In this document: positions 37,230 to 49,061 of the stretch, in pieces
Layout of the letters: each line of letters opens with the position of its first letter
Position numbering within the stretch: position 1 is the first letter of the stretch
NCBI RefSeq assembly: GCF_003473485.1
Contig: NC_053046.1
Span: 8,814,001 to 8,878,000 of the forward strand
Reading direction: 5' to 3'
DNA: 64,000 nt
Origin: Medicago truncatula
Taxonomy: Eukaryota > Streptophyta > Magnoliopsida > Fabales > Fabaceae
Translations under genes and position numbers: made by a program
The notes under the pieces: model-generated
Databases searched by the model: none
The model's input: only the letters and a program-made list of their open reading frames with translations
Told to the model about the DNA's origin: nothing

Positions 37230-38735
37230 CTACCAGCGAGTAATTATGCAGCAGCCTATTACAAAAGGCAGCAGCCAGTAGTCTTTGTAGACACAAGAAG
37301 TCAATAACTAACCAAAAGCAGCTAGTAAAATTAGCATCAAGGCAAAAACACAAGAAAATTAACATCGCGGACCCAATTTGTTCTTCGACTACAAGATCAA
37401 AGCAAATCTACTGCCTAGCATCTCATTATTAACTTAGCTACATTGTTGAATATCACTTTAATCATAGTAGATCTCTCCACAATAATTTCATTGAGCATTG
37501 TTTGGGAGCTCATATAGTCATATTCAAATTAATGCCGATCAAACCTTATCTTGGGTAAGGCGCCAAATATCAATTTTTATCTAGATATCCTTTAACCACA
37601 ATAATATCAACCTGTCAAAAACGAAAAGAACTATGTGATGCTTTTGTCAAACACATCATTCATTGTAACGCAAAAAGACTTAATTTTTCCAACAAATTGA
37701 TTGTGATGTTGATCATTAGTAATAGTAGTGAGAAAGGCATACATAGATTATTTCTTGCAAGTGTAGAAGCAAGTTGCGAGGTCTTTTGAATAGATTAAAG
37801 GGTTAGGAGTTGTATAAGGACAAAATTATACAATGGATGAAAGAGTTGTTGAGAGAGTAATTGAGAGGCAGTTACGATCAGCGCATATAAACGTTGAAAA
37901 GCGTTACGGACCTGACCTGCATGGATCCTAAGCTTCCGGATCATAGGTATTGGGTTATGTGTTTGGACTTTGGGTGCTGTATGAGTGGAATTTAAGGTTT
38001 TAGTACAGTCTAAAACAATACACTTACATATAAATTATAGAAAACATATAAACTTTCAACTCCTTAAAGAAATGTATATAAACTTTCAATCTAACGGTTG
38101 GGTGGTTTAATATTCTTATAATATATTATACTGATATATTTGATCTCTCTTTAGGAATGTTAGCTTATACCAGACACGCGGTTTTGGCTAAAATTCACGT
38201 TTACGACGAAAGCATAATTGGAAACAAAACATGTTAAACTCGCATTTGAGAGAACCAAAACACACATAGACAGTTTCTACCACTATACCAAACAGGCGCA
38301 TAGTTGGTCAAAAAGTCGATTGAATGCAGCAAAAAAACAGACCTGTGATTTACTTTGCTGAATAAACCAGCAAAAAGAGTAACATACAGCAATAACAAAT
38401 TAAAATTGACTTATTGAATCAATTACCCTCATGACAAACCAACGCATTAGCTAATCAATCATTGTAAACAACTGTTAATTTTTTACTGCACTTAAGTTCA
38501 AGCAGTAAGATAAACGCTGACTATACACTCAGCACAAAAGATAATAAGTACATAGCAACAACTATTGCTAATATCTCACTGCACAAATAATCCAAAAGAC
38601 AAACAAGTATTTAGTGGTACACAAAGCAATGTATTGAACAAACAATGAGCAGAACTGGTTTCAAGAAGCTGATGCCCAGGGCTTACTCCCGTCAACTGAA
38701 AGGGTGGACCAGTAGATGCTTCTGTCGTGAACAAG
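37230..38735. other. Intergenic region, possible gene debris
   Basis: No complete gene is visible. The last 100 bases (38640-38735) are GC-richer and have an open minus-strand frame (TEASTGPPFQLTGVSPG), which may be an old exon, but neither splice sites nor a family were recognised. Confidence 0.35.
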
Positions 38736-39016
38736 TAGGTGACACTAACACCCTATTTTATTATTTATTTTTTATTTTAATTGAGTTTAGATATCTTTTT
38801 ATAATTTAGTCGATTTATTTTGATGAGTGATATTTTGTTATGTTATATGTTGGTATATATTAGTATAATATATTATGTTATTTGGTGTTGAAATATTATG
38901 TTATTTGGTGTAGAAATATATGTTATCTGGTGTAGAAATATATTTCTTATTTGGTGTAGAAATATATATGTTATAGAAATATATTTGTTATAGAGACATA
39001 TTTGTTATTTGTTATA

Positions 39017-39021
<5 letters not shown>

Positions 39022-39072
<51 letters not shown>
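39022..39072. repeat. (AT)n microsatellite
   Basis: About 25 AT dinucleotides within the LTR-like sequence. Confidence 0.97.
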
Positions 39073-39077
<5 letters not shown>

Positions 39078-39879
39078 TAGAATATTGAGATGTGAGGGGC
39101 AGATTTGGAATAAGGGAGAATATATTAGGTTTATAAAAAGAGTGGTTAGGAATAGAGAAACAGAATACGTGAAAACAGTTTTTGGAAGAAAAGGGAGAAA
39201 CCAAGATAAGAGAAGAGTCAGAGAAGAGAAAGCTGTAGAACCTTGCGATCATCTAACCTAGGGTAAGGGTGGGACTGACCTTCTTTAATCATAAGTATGT
39301 AATCCTGAAAAAGGGTTTAACCTTATAGTTGTTAATAGGTTTTGATGTTGTAGAATTAGGGTTTGAAACTAAAATTGATCGTAGAAAGAGTAGATAATCT
39401 GATGAATTAGGTTGATAATTGGTGAATTTCTAAAATAATGTTTTTGGTCAAGTTTTATATGGTTTTGAGTGCCTTATCATGTATAGAAATGGTTAGACAA
39501 GTTTTGGAATCAAATTTGGGCATTGGGAAGTAAAAATTGGAATTTTGGGATGATAAATGGGTTTTTCCCGAGAGCTGCACAATGACAGCATCTCCTGTTT
39601 CATGTTCTTGCGTCTTTTTCACACGTTTCTGTTTTGAATTGGCCTTTGGTGTAAACATGAAAGTTGTAGATAATTGTGTTAGCTTTCCAGTGGCTTTGGT
39701 TTGACTTGAAAATGATTTTGAGATATGATGAAAATACTCCAAGGAGGTCTTAGTGAAATTTTATGAAAATTCAGCATAACCGTTTCTAAGTTAATCCAAA
39801 ACTTATGGAATAATTCCAAACCTCAAAACTAGAAGTACTAGGGGTTCATTAAGTTGTTTAAGAGTATTTAACCTATGAT

Positions 39880-40085
39880 TGATGAATTATTATATGAATG
39901 TATATGTTGATGAATATGATGTTATATGATGTTGTTCATGATTGATGAATTATTATATGAATGTATATGTTGATGAAAATGGTGTTATATGATGTTGTTC
40001 ATGATTGATAAATTATTACAAGAATGTACATGTTGATGAATATGATGTTACATGATGTTGTTCATAATTGATGAATTATGATATT
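39880..40085. repeat. Tandem repeat, about three copies of a 64-bp unit
   Basis: The unit contains TTGATGAATTATTATATGAA and GATGTTATATGATGTTGTTC, repeated three times with slight drift and starting a fourth. It lies within the LTR-like region. Confidence 0.9.
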
Positions 40086-40249
40086 ATGCTGCAAAGTCGT
40101 TGTTGTTGTCGTTGCCACTGTTGTCGTCAATGTCGTTAAAGTTGTAAGTTGTTGTCTAAGTTGTTGAAGTTGTCTAAGTTGTTGGTTGCTGAGTCCATGC
40201 ATACTCATATTAAGTTGAGGGTTTGATGTTCTGGAATGTATAATCATTC

Positions 40250-40360
40250 ATTTAAAGTTGGGGGCTTGACGCCCTGTGAGCCTTTTTCGCTCTATAAGTT
40301 GGGGGTTTGATGCCCTGTGAGCCTTATTCGCTCTTAAAGTTGGGGGCTTGATGCCCTGAT
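40250..40360. repeat. Tandem repeat, about 2.5 copies of a 55-57-bp unit
   Basis: AGTTGGGGGCTTGACGCCCTG and GTGAGCC.T.TTCGCTCT repeat in tandem inside the LTR-like region. The phrase is typical of such LTRs. Confidence 0.8.
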
Positions 40361-41639
40361 TGGTACCACATGCATATTGCATTTGTTGAGTCGTTGTTGT
40401 TGCATTGTCAAGTTGATGTTGTTGTCGTTGCATTGTCGTTGATGTCGAGTTGTCGGTGTTGTCGTCGTGTTGTCAAGTTGTCAAAATAATTAATGAGTTG
40501 TTATTGATGAATTATGTGAAGCATTGTTAATGATGATTTGAAGTTAATTGATGATGTATAGTTGGAATTTTTTGAAGCATTAACATTATTTAATTGTTGT
40601 TGTTTATGTTTATAAATTCTCTTACTTAAATTATTGTTAATTAGTTTTACTAATGATGAATATATGTTGTTTTGTGTTGTTAAATTCTTTTAAAGAATTA
40701 TATGCTTATTATTATAGAATGTGAAATCTCACCCCTTCTATTTGAATATTGCCTCTACGTAAGTAACATGTAAATAATCAGGATTAGTTGTTGAAGTGAG
40801 TTGACTCTCTCACGTGTCGTCTTAGGGTCGCTCTGATACGTAACGGGATGGGGATCTTTTAATTGTTTTCCTTGTATTACGTATTTTTATGAATTATGTT
40901 GATGAACCACTTAGAATGGAATTTTAATAAGTTGTTTATGTTTAGAGCCTAAACTATGCCAAAACTCGCTGTGGGCTACATTCATCACCATTCATCAATT
41001 CACCTCTAAAGATTGTATATAAATCATTCTCACCTCTGTCAGCATAAACCATCTTTGTAGCAAGGACAAGCAACCAAGCTGAATTTTCAATAAAATGGAC
41101 GTGACCTTTTTCCCACCGGTAATCCTCTTTTACTTCCTCTAAGTTACCATCATAGTATATTAGTATCTATTTGATTTCGTGACATGTTGTAATGGTTCAA
41201 TTTGACTTGAACAAATATATATTTAATTCAGGGAAGTTCTTAATTATTTCTGGTATTGGAATTGTGATTAGCATTTTTTACACACTTTATCAAGAAGAGC
41301 TTAGTAAAATCACATCTTATGTTGCAGTTGCAGTAAATTTTGAACAACTTAAGCTAATTGATATATTGCATATATGCCACCACATTAGCAATCGGTGGCG
41401 GAGGCAGGAAATTGGGGTAGTGGAGACAATATTACATATAAATTTTAAATTATTTTTAGAATGAATTATGTAAATGTTAAAATTATTATTATAAAAAAAT
41501 GTTACTATTATTCTTTTTGTACCTTTTTACCGGACGTCCCAAAATTAAGAAAATAGTAAGCATTTCAAAAAATACATTAGCCAGATTTTTTTTTTTAAGG
41601 ATTACGTATAATTTTATATTAACTAAGAAAACATATAAT

Positions 41640-41765
41640 AAATCAAGAAATTGAGCTCAAGTGTTAAATGAGTTTCATCAAAAAGATGAATCGTTCGAGA
41701 GAATTCGGGTTTGATTCTTTGGTGGAACAATTTTTGAACAAATTATCAGAGTTCATTTTTTTTTA
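41640..41765 (+). repeat. tRNA-derived SINE-like sequence
   Basis: GAGCTCAAGTGTTAAATGAG resembles a polymerase III A box, and GGGTTTGATTC about 55 bases on resembles a B box. The spacing fits a tRNA-derived SINE head. Confidence 0.45.
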
Positions 41766-41883
41766 CTTTGAAAACCTAGAGGGTTAACGCCAATAAAAAG
41801 AAAAATATCATATTTTTATTGTGTGTTCTCTCTAAAAGTAAAATATAGAGAAATGAATGTTTTTTTTTTAGTGAATCAAATTA

Positions 41884-42740
41884 GACTGGTGCTAGTCACA
41901 CAAAAAAAAAAAACAAGTTACACTCTAGAATGACTAATATACCCTTTAACTAAAATAAAAATTTCAAATTAACTAAATTTACATTAACGTAAATTGAACA
42001 TAAGTAAACTTAATTTAAATTAACCTAAATTGAACATAAGTAAACTTAATTTACATTAACCTAGATTGAACGTAAGTAAACTGAATTTACAAACTTAATT
42101 TACATTAACCTAGATTGAACGTAAGTAAACTTAATTTACATTAACCTAGATTGAACGTAAGTAAACTTAATTTACAGTAACCTAGATTGAACGTAAGTAA
42201 ACTGAATTTACACTAACCTCTTATATACATACGTAAACTAAATTTACATTAACCTAAATTGAACATAAGTAAACTTAATTTACATTAACCTAGATTGAAC
42301 GTAAGTAAACTGAATTTACACTAACCTAAATTGAACATACGTAAACTTGAATTTACATTAACCTACATACGTAAACTACACTAACCCCTTTTATATACAT
42401 ACACATAAACTTAATTTACACTAACCTCTCACTTAAAATCAAATTGACAGGCATATCTCATACCAAAACAAACAATAAACAAATAGAAACTCATCGAAAA
42501 TGAAATTCATGAAATTCACTAACCTTTATGAATATAATACAGATCAATAACAAAGATGTTGATTCAGATATTGGTTGCACATCTATGGTGATTTGTGGAT
42601 GAAGGGGGTAAGGGTTCAGAATGATCATAAAAGATGGGTTTTTAAAAATTTACATGAAGAGGACAATTTTGATATTATTGTAAAATTTTAAATAAATTTA
42701 GGTGTAACTTATTTTTTTTGGAGTGTGACTAGCACCGGTT
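41884..42740. mobile_element. Mutator-type MITE with 9-bp target duplication and internal array
   Basis: The ends GGTGCTAGTCACAC (left) and its inverse GTGTGACTAGCACC (right) enclose the element. An exact 9-bp duplication ATCAAATTA (41875-41883 and 42741-42749) flanks it. Most of the interior is a tandem array. It sits inside the hAT-like element 41393-42940. Confidence 0.85.
41950..42430. repeat. AT-rich tandem array, unit about 42-44 bp
   Basis: The unit TTTACATTAACCTAGATTGA then ACGTAAGTAAACT repeats roughly ten times with variants (CATAAG/CGTAAG, partial units), and forms the core of the MITE. Confidence 0.9.
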
Positions 42741-43585
42741 ATCAAATTAATGGCTTTAATGGATAAATATATGTTTTTATATTGTTTTATTATACTTTAT
42801 AAAGTTATAATACTTTATGCCAAAAAAATAGCTAGGAACCGTTAATGGGAAGAAACACACATATATACATGTGGTATAGAGAAAAGCAAAATGGAAGTGG
42901 GGGCACTGCCTGCAGAGTTGGCAACATAGCTCCGCCAGTGTTAGCTAGCAATGATAATGCAATTTGGTAAAAAAAAAAATATGTAGCCATTAAAAGGAAT
43001 TTCATTTCAATTGTCTTAGTTATTCCCGTAGAAACTTCTTAATGGCCGAAGATTTTTAGTTTTAGATTTGCTGGTTTTGTATCTTTTTCTACCATGTCAA
43101 GAGTAAATTTTTCTCCATTTTTCCAGCTAGGAGCCCATCTCACCACATCCAACAAGTAAGGAAGTTGATTTAAAGGAAGATGATACCAAAAGAGTCGAAA
43201 TTGGCTAGGACATGACAAACTTGCGTTCACGCAACGCGTAGGTCTATATCTAGTTATACTTTATTTTCTAACAAAAGTCACCGTACCACCCAAGTCAAAC
43301 CACTGTTCCCTCGTATCATTCCTCATGGAAGAACGAGGGTGCCACGCATGCATACAACAATGAAGAGTGGGAAGGCTGCCACAAAGTTACAACAATCAAA
43401 CGTGACATATAATACTTAATTTTAATTCAATATGGACAGAGTGTAAAGATATTTTACATTGTTAGTTAATTACAATCCTTTGATTAGTAAAAACCACTAC
43501 AATCGTTTGATTAATTAAATATCTTCTAAGCAGTGACTTCAATCTAAACATTAATGTTACTGAAAAATAACAATACAAATATGAT

Positions 43586-44728
43586 TTAGCATTGCGGCGA
43601 TAGCAGACTCTCATGGTAGATATGTAGATCCAATTTAGGTTCGATATAGTAGATATTTAGATACGATGGAGGAATTCTAGGAAAATACAAACCACGACTA
43701 TTTAAGTTATACAGAATAAGTTGGGAAGATGATGTGTTCATGAGAAGAACAACGCCATTTTCTGATATGAATAACGGTTCAACACAAGGCCACAAAGATA
43801 TATTCGAAATTAACAAGTTTTCATGAGGGATGGACATCAATTTTGTCCATGACTCGGCAACTCCATACTTTTTCATCATCCACAGCTGCCAACGAGTGTC
43901 AAGGAAAGAAGTACAAACACAAATGCAGTTACTCAAAACATACAGGCCAGGACTGTAGACAGCATAACCATGTTGAGGAAGCAACACTTGTCGATAAGTC
44001 TCCTTCTCAATATCAAAGGAAAGAATTGTGGCTCTACCATCTCTTTCATCAACTATCCAATTCAAAGTGCCACTCACAAATTTCCCTAAGTGTTTACGAT
44101 TAGGAGGATAACGTGGAAAATCTTTAACTTCAACATTTTTACAAGAATTTTCACCAAAGGTATATATCATAGTCTCGGTTATACGCGAGAAAGCTTTAAC
44201 TGCAAGCAACTTGTACTTGTGATTAACTTGATCATAGCCAAAACCATAATATATAAACCTGTCAATTGTTGGAGAGCTCTTAGATTTCAAGTTGATGGAA
44301 GGATTCCACAACCTGACACAACGTTGATAGTTATCATAAAGACACAAGAATCCATTGCATGAACCTAAAATAGTATACCGCTGATGTCCCGTGTTGCTAA
44401 CGGGTATAACAGTGGTTGATGAGTTTTCTAACAGTGACTCTATAGGATAAGTTTTGATTTCCCAGGTTCGATAAGCGCTAACAGATTCACAAGCGACCAA
44501 TTGCGGATACACGGTTGAGATCAGAAAGTGGTTGTTTGCGAAGTGTGTATCTGAAAATAGGGTTTTCCATGATTTGCAAACACACTTGAATCGAAGGAGT
44601 GATCTTACCGGAAGCCTGAGGAGGATTATGACGATGAGTTCTTCTGGCAAGAATGGCAATGGTTTGTTGGCGGTGGTTTCAGCAACGGGAAGAGTCGAAT
44701 CGGTGTTGTTAACATTTTCACCACCCAT
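43586..44728 (-). CDS. F-box protein with F-box-associated (kelch-like) domain
   Basis: A single exon of 380 residues, intact. Residues 24-65 are the F-box (LPEELIVIILLRLPVRSLLR, FKCVCKSWKTLFSD), which binds Skp1 in SCF ubiquitin ligases. The rest is an F-box-associated domain with its usual landmarks: GSCNGFLCLYD, LWNPSI, YYGFGYDQVNHKYKLLAV, GTLNWIV, ILSFDIEKETYRQVLLP and YLNIYYIEPKLDLHIYHESL. This is the large legume-expanded CPR1/CPR30-like group, whose targets are mostly unknown. The start at 44728 (MGGENVNN) is the first ATG after the TATA box, 90 bases upstream. A relic of the same C-terminal end lies at 35583. Confidence 0.95.
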   Translation of the reverse strand: MGGENVNNTDSTLPVAETTANKPLPFLPEELIVIILLRLPVRSLLRFKCVCKSWKTLFSDTHFANNHFLISTVYPQLVACESVSAYRTWEIKTYPIESLLENSSTTVIPVSNTGHQRYTILGSCNGFLCLYDNYQRCVRLWNPSINLKSKSSPTIDRFIYYGFGYDQVNHKYKLLAVKAFSRITETMIYTFGENSCKNVEVKDFPRYPPNRKHLGKFVSGTLNWIVDERDGRATILSFDIEKETYRQVLLPQHGYAVYSPGLYVLSNCICVCTSFLDTRWQLWMMKKYGVAESWTKLMSIPHENLLISNISLWPCVEPLFISENGVVLLMNTSSSQLILYNLNSRGLYFPRIPPSYLNIYYIEPKLDLHIYHESLLSPQC

Positions 44729-44814
44729 AAGAATGTTCGTATGTGCGGCCTTTTACTAAGCGAGAGAGAAAAGAGAATATTATGCATTTCACATTATACA
44801 ATTATTTTAGATCT

Positions 44815-44825
44815 CTATTTATATA
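44815..44825 (-). promoter_or_regulatory. TATA box of the F-box gene
   Basis: TATATAAATAG on the minus strand, about 90 bases upstream of the ATG at 44728. Confidence 0.6.
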
Positions 44826-45501
44826 GAAGTATAATTTATACCTTAAGTGTTAAGTATTTAATTTAATGGACTCCTTAAAAAAAAAAGAGTATTTAATTTA
44901 ATGGATAAATATAAAAAGATGTGACTTAGCAGCTAAGTAAAATAATGTTAATTTTTTTTTTACAAAAAAAAGTAAGTGTACAGATTTTTAGATATTTACT
45001 TATGATATTTATAACTCTTAGTCTATGTCTTGTTAAAGCCTCGTTAGAGAAAACCCCTAGTGGAGATAAATTCTAGTGGGTGAAAAACAGTACAACAATA
45101 TTCTTTTGTCTTATAATTTGCTTTGTTAAAAATCTTATCACAAAAATTCAATATGATAAAACCATTGTTAATGAAGAAAAAAAAAGTGCAGAACGTATAT
45201 TTGTCTTCGATTTAAATTGAAGAGTCAAAATCACACATTTTAAATTTGAAAGACTAAAATTACACAATTTTAAAATGTGGGGGAAAAAGCAAATAAGTCT
45301 TAATTTTCACTAGTGTTAAGTGTTTATGTAGTTTGTCTAAGAATAGCATTATGTTTGTCTGCTCTTTTTATTGCGCTAATGCTTATGAATTACGAATAAT
45401 ATTTTTTTATGAAATTTTGATTGAAATTATTATATTTTAATTAAAGTTATAGGTATAGATAATAGATATTTTACAATTTCATATTGCAACAAATTTCATA
45501 T

Positions 45502-45618
45502 GTCCTCGTGAGCTAAGTTCAGTTGGTATAGACAATGCATAATAATATGTAAGGTTTGGGGTTCGAAACTAGCCACCACAAAAAAAAAAACAAAAACAAA
45601 AACAAAAAAAATAATAAT
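45502..45618 (+). repeat. tRNA-derived SINE
   Basis: GTGAGCTAAGTTCAGTTGG (A box) and GGGGTTCGAAAC (B box) are spaced like a tRNA gene, then CCACCAC and an A-rich tail. The head mimics a tRNA but lacks a proper acceptor stem, so it is a SINE or tRNA-like retroposon rather than a functional tRNA. Confidence 0.7.
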
Positions 45619-45969
45619 TTAAATACTTTTCTATTTATATTTATATTATATATAAATAAAACAACCTCTTTCAGCTCTTTTGGGTTGGTTTTTTTCTTTC
45701 CAAAAATGCTCTCAATTTTCAATACAAATAACACATGTAACAAATAGATAAGAGTAAATTTAAATATTAAAATAAAAATGTAACATACATAAATGTCCAG
45801 TTTTTCTTTTATCATTTAAAAAGTGTAACAAACTATATGAATGTATTTATACTTACTTTTTTTTTATCCCAAGTACACCCGTATACAATAACTTTTTCTA
45901 TAATAAAGATTGTTGTTGGTGTCATTAAAAAAATAAAAAATTTACATTATATTTTTTTGTTATCCCAAG

Positions 45970-46165
45970 CAGGGTAATTGACAAAGACAGGGACTATTTT
46001 GAAATATTGTCAAAAGTTTCTCAATTAAATCCATGATTCTATGTTTTTTTCACATGAGGAGAGATTTGATTGAAAAACTTTTGACAAAGACAGGGACTAT
46101 TTTGAAATATTAATAGAGTCGGGGACTAATCTGAGAATCCCTTACAAATACAGGGACCAAATTGA
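45970..46165. repeat. Direct repeat of a 33-bp phrase
   Basis: TTGACAAAGACAGGGACTAT followed by TTTGAAATATT occurs at about 45978 and again at about 46081. The phrase ACAGGGACCAAATTGATGG follows. This is a degraded dispersed repeat. Confidence 0.6.
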
Positions 46166-46169
46166 TGGT

Positions 46170-47467
46170 TTACTCAATTATTTTCTAAAGACCTTGAATA
46201 AATGACTGTTACTTTTTCCACCCTATCTTATTCTCACGCGCTCTTTTTTTCCTTCCAAAATACCTTATGTTCAGATTTTAGAATCCGAAACAGATAGTTA
46301 TGATTTTCATATTTTAGAATCCGGAAGAAAGCAAAACCAATGGAATCTATGTTGTATTTGATACTAAAGGTCTCTGCTGACCGCCATATAAAATGCAAAG
46401 CAATTGCAGGGATTCTATGAATGGTCAGTGACCATGACATCATAAACAATCATAAAACTAAAAAAAGTTTAAGAAAGACTAAGAAAATATAGGAAGCGAA
46501 GAATGAATGAAATTGTTAAAGCATGCAGGACTATTTATAGCTTATAACCTGTCCTAGATTGTAACTACAATCAAAGGAAACTTTTTCATGATCCAACTGA
46601 CCAAAAATACATTAAACACACCACAAACCATCCAAACCTTGGGTGAAACGCCACGTTCCACTTAGCCTGGGAGGTTTCGGATTATGCAATCCGAAAGTCT
46701 CTAAATGTTTTCGGATTCTACAATTCGAACAATACCTGACTATGTTTAAGTTTTATTTTTGAAGTGTTTTCATGGCGAATGACATAGGAAAAAATTATTT
46801 AAAAAAAAGTACAAAAATAATCAAGCAACTTCAAACAACACAATAACAGAAGTGATGAATCTTCTAAGAAGGTGTTCAAAGAAGTGATTTTGTACTTGAT
46901 CCAACTAGCTTGCCAATTGACATTTCGATCGGCAGGTCAACTGGTTCAAGTTCACAAGAACCTCTTTGAAATCATATCTGCAACATAATGATGAAAGGAA
47001 AGGTGTTTCAAGGGGATTGTTTTGAGTTAGATTATGTTGCCTTTCCAACTGACATAGGTATATTGCCAAGGAAACACGATCTAGCTTATAGAAACCTCTT
47101 AGTATTCATATCTTTCGAAAGATTTTCAAGAGTTTTTTAATTTGCTGTATTATACATTAAGTGAACCAAGCACGCTTAAGTTTCATTGCATCTTGGACCA
47201 CCCAAAAAACCTGTGTTGAACTGTTTTGAAATATATAATCTAAAACCTGACTTGCACCCTATATATTTTTGTATATTTTATATCTATGTGTTCATATCTT
47301 TTGGAATATTTTTAAGAGTTTAAATGAACATCTTTAACGTAAAGTTCAGGAGAGAGTTTTGACAACATGATGAAGATCTAGAGAGAAGCCAGGTTCATAA
47401 ACTGACCATAAATATATTGATTTTAACAACATAATTCAATAACATAAAACACACAATAAAATAAAAC

Positions 47468-47507
<40 letters not shown>

Positions 47508-47600
47508 ATGAGATTTTATTTGTATCATTTTGTCTTTTTAATTTTGTTTATATTTACATTTATTTTATATTTTTGTCATTTATATTTATGTCATTGAATA
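46170..47600. other. Intergenic region, no gene seen
   Basis: There are short phrases such as CGGATT..CAATCCGAAA in both orientations (46250-46340, 46675-46735). A (TA)n run is at 47470-47500. No coding sequence is recognised. Confidence 0.45.
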
Positions 47601-47606
47601 ATATAA

Positions 47607-48726
47607 AAGCTTAAACACGCTTTTGGTCCTCTATGTTTGTCATAGTTGCGATATTTTGGTCCCTTAATAAAAAAAACATTTTCCAGCCCCCTAACTCTAA
47701 TTTTGACTTGGTCAAAGACCACGTGGCCACGCCACATGGATTATTTTTGAATTAAAAATAAAAAATGCCACATATTTATGAATGAAATTAAATAATTAAA
47801 ATAAATTAAAAAAATTAAAAACACAACAAACCCAGTCTCTCTCTAACCTTCAATAAATCTTTCTATGCAAACCCAATCTTTACCACCATCACCCTTCTTC
47901 CTCGTATGTATAACCATTGTATAACCCAGCCTTTACCACCATCACTCCTTTAATCCATTCTTCCCCGTCCGTGTAAAACTACAAATGGCAGGAAGCACAC
48001 ATCACCACCACCATAATCTACACTCTTCCCTCTCTCGCCGCGACAAACCACGCCTTTCTCATTCCTCGTCCTCCACTTCAACCACTGCCCTCGAAGACCG
48101 CATCACCACCCGCCAATGCGAAAACCAAACCCTCCATGTCAACCAACGTCTTGCCACAACTCACCTCGCCCTCAAACAAGACCTCTCCGCCACACAACAA
48201 GAGCTTCGTCATCTCTCTACCGACGATGTCAAAGTCGAACGAGACGCAAATCCTTTTTTTTTTCCTTCTTCGATTTGTTTTGTGTGGTTCTGTGTCAATA
48301 TTAAAGAATTGTTTGAATGTAGTAAAAAAAATCACACAACCATTCGAATTGCTGGATTTATAGTTGGTGGGTGATGATTTTGATTAGTTAAAATAGAGGT
48401 GGTGGTTGTTGGAAGTAGGGATACGAGGAGGTGGTTGTGTGTCTGAGGTTTTTTAAAAGGGTGGATGAGATGACGATGAATTTTTCAGTTTTTTGTTTTT
48501 TTTTTTCATTTATTTAATTTTATAAATGATTATTCGGCATTTTTTATTATTTTTAATTCAAAAATAATCAATGTGACGCCCATCTTACTAAAGTGAGTGG
48601 CCACGTGAACTTTGATCCGGTTAAAAGCAAAATGAGGTAAAGTTAGAGGACTAAAAAGTAATTTTTTAATAGAAGTTAAAATCGCAACTATGACAAACTT
48701 AAGGGACAAAAATGCGTTTAAACCTT
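47607..48726. mobile_element. Pack-MULE-like element (long terminal inverted repeats)
   Basis: Roughly 200-base imperfect terminal inverted repeats. The left arm has GTTTGTCATAGTTGCGATAT and a CACGTGGCCACGCCAC zone. The right arm is the same in reverse (ATCGCAACTATGACAAACTT and GAGTGGCCACGTGAAC). Both arms continue into ATTATTTTTGAATTAAAAAT. Long inverted repeats of this kind are typical of Mutator-like elements. ATATAA adjoins both ends, but a full 9-bp duplication was not resolved. The interior carries a gene fragment and no transposase. Confidence 0.8.
47985..48252 (+). pseudogene. Captured FLX-like (FLC expressor-like) coiled-coil fragment
   Basis: An ATG-started frame reads ALEDRITTRQCENQTLHVNQ, RLATTHLALKQDLSATQQEL and RHLSTDDVKVERDA. 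This is the N-terminal coiled-coil of plant FLX/FLX-like proteins (usual form LEDRIA..H.EIQ.LL.DNQRLA..H). Similarity ends at ERDA, and the frame then runs on through unrelated sequence to 48374. It lies between the inverted repeats of the Mutator-type element and was presumably carried there. Whether it is expressed cannot be told. Confidence 0.75.
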
Positions 48727-49061
48727 ATATAAATCATTTATGAGTCTCTTTAAAAATCTACACAAAGATCCCTAAACAAAAAAAAAAAAAATCTAGACAA
48801 AGAATATTTCGGATTCTAAAATTTAAATATTGTAACAATTTGTTTCAGATTTTAAAAAATCTGAACAAAATGTATTTAAAAAAAAATATAAGCATAAGAT
48901 ATGGTGATAAAAATAATAGTCTAAATAAATTTTAATAAAGGCCCAAAAATTCATCACTTAAGCATCACTTTCTCCTCTTCTTATTGAACAAGTTTGTTTT
49001 TCTTCATCTCTTTCTTCTTCTTCATCATCATCATCACACGCTCGCTTCTAAATCTTCAACC

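Larger units (their letters stand above)
38740..40935 (+). mobile_element. Probable solo LTR of a Ty3/gypsy element
   Basis: The sequence starts TGACACTAACACCC and carries a TATA box (TATAAAAA at 39132) followed by a leader-like purine-rich zone. It also holds the phrases CTTGATGCCCTGATTGGTACC and GATACGTAACGGGATGGGG that I associate with legume gypsy LTRs. No polyprotein, primer-binding site or second LTR follows. The 3' border and target duplication could not be fixed. Confidence 0.45.
41393..42940. mobile_element. hAT-like element carrying a nested MITE
   Basis: The left end CGGTGGCGGAG and the right end CTCCGCCAGTG form an imperfect terminal inverted repeat of the CAGTGGCGGAG type found on plant hAT elements. 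The flanks TTAGCAAT (41385-41392) and TTAGCTAG (42941-42948) agree at 6 of 8 positions. It also contains a SINE-like segment at about 41640. No transposase is seen. Confidence 0.5.

Noticed and set aside
41095-41380. Possible two-exon small membrane protein (ATGGACGTGACC start, then GKFLIISGIGIVISIFY)
   Set aside because: The splice phases do not join: using the visible GT and AG puts a stop four codons into the second exon. There is no recognised family, and the second part runs into a hAT-like terminus.
45502-45578. tRNA gene
   Set aside because: A and B boxes are present, but the 5' and 3' ends do not form an acceptor stem and an A-rich tail follows, so it is a SINE-type sequence.
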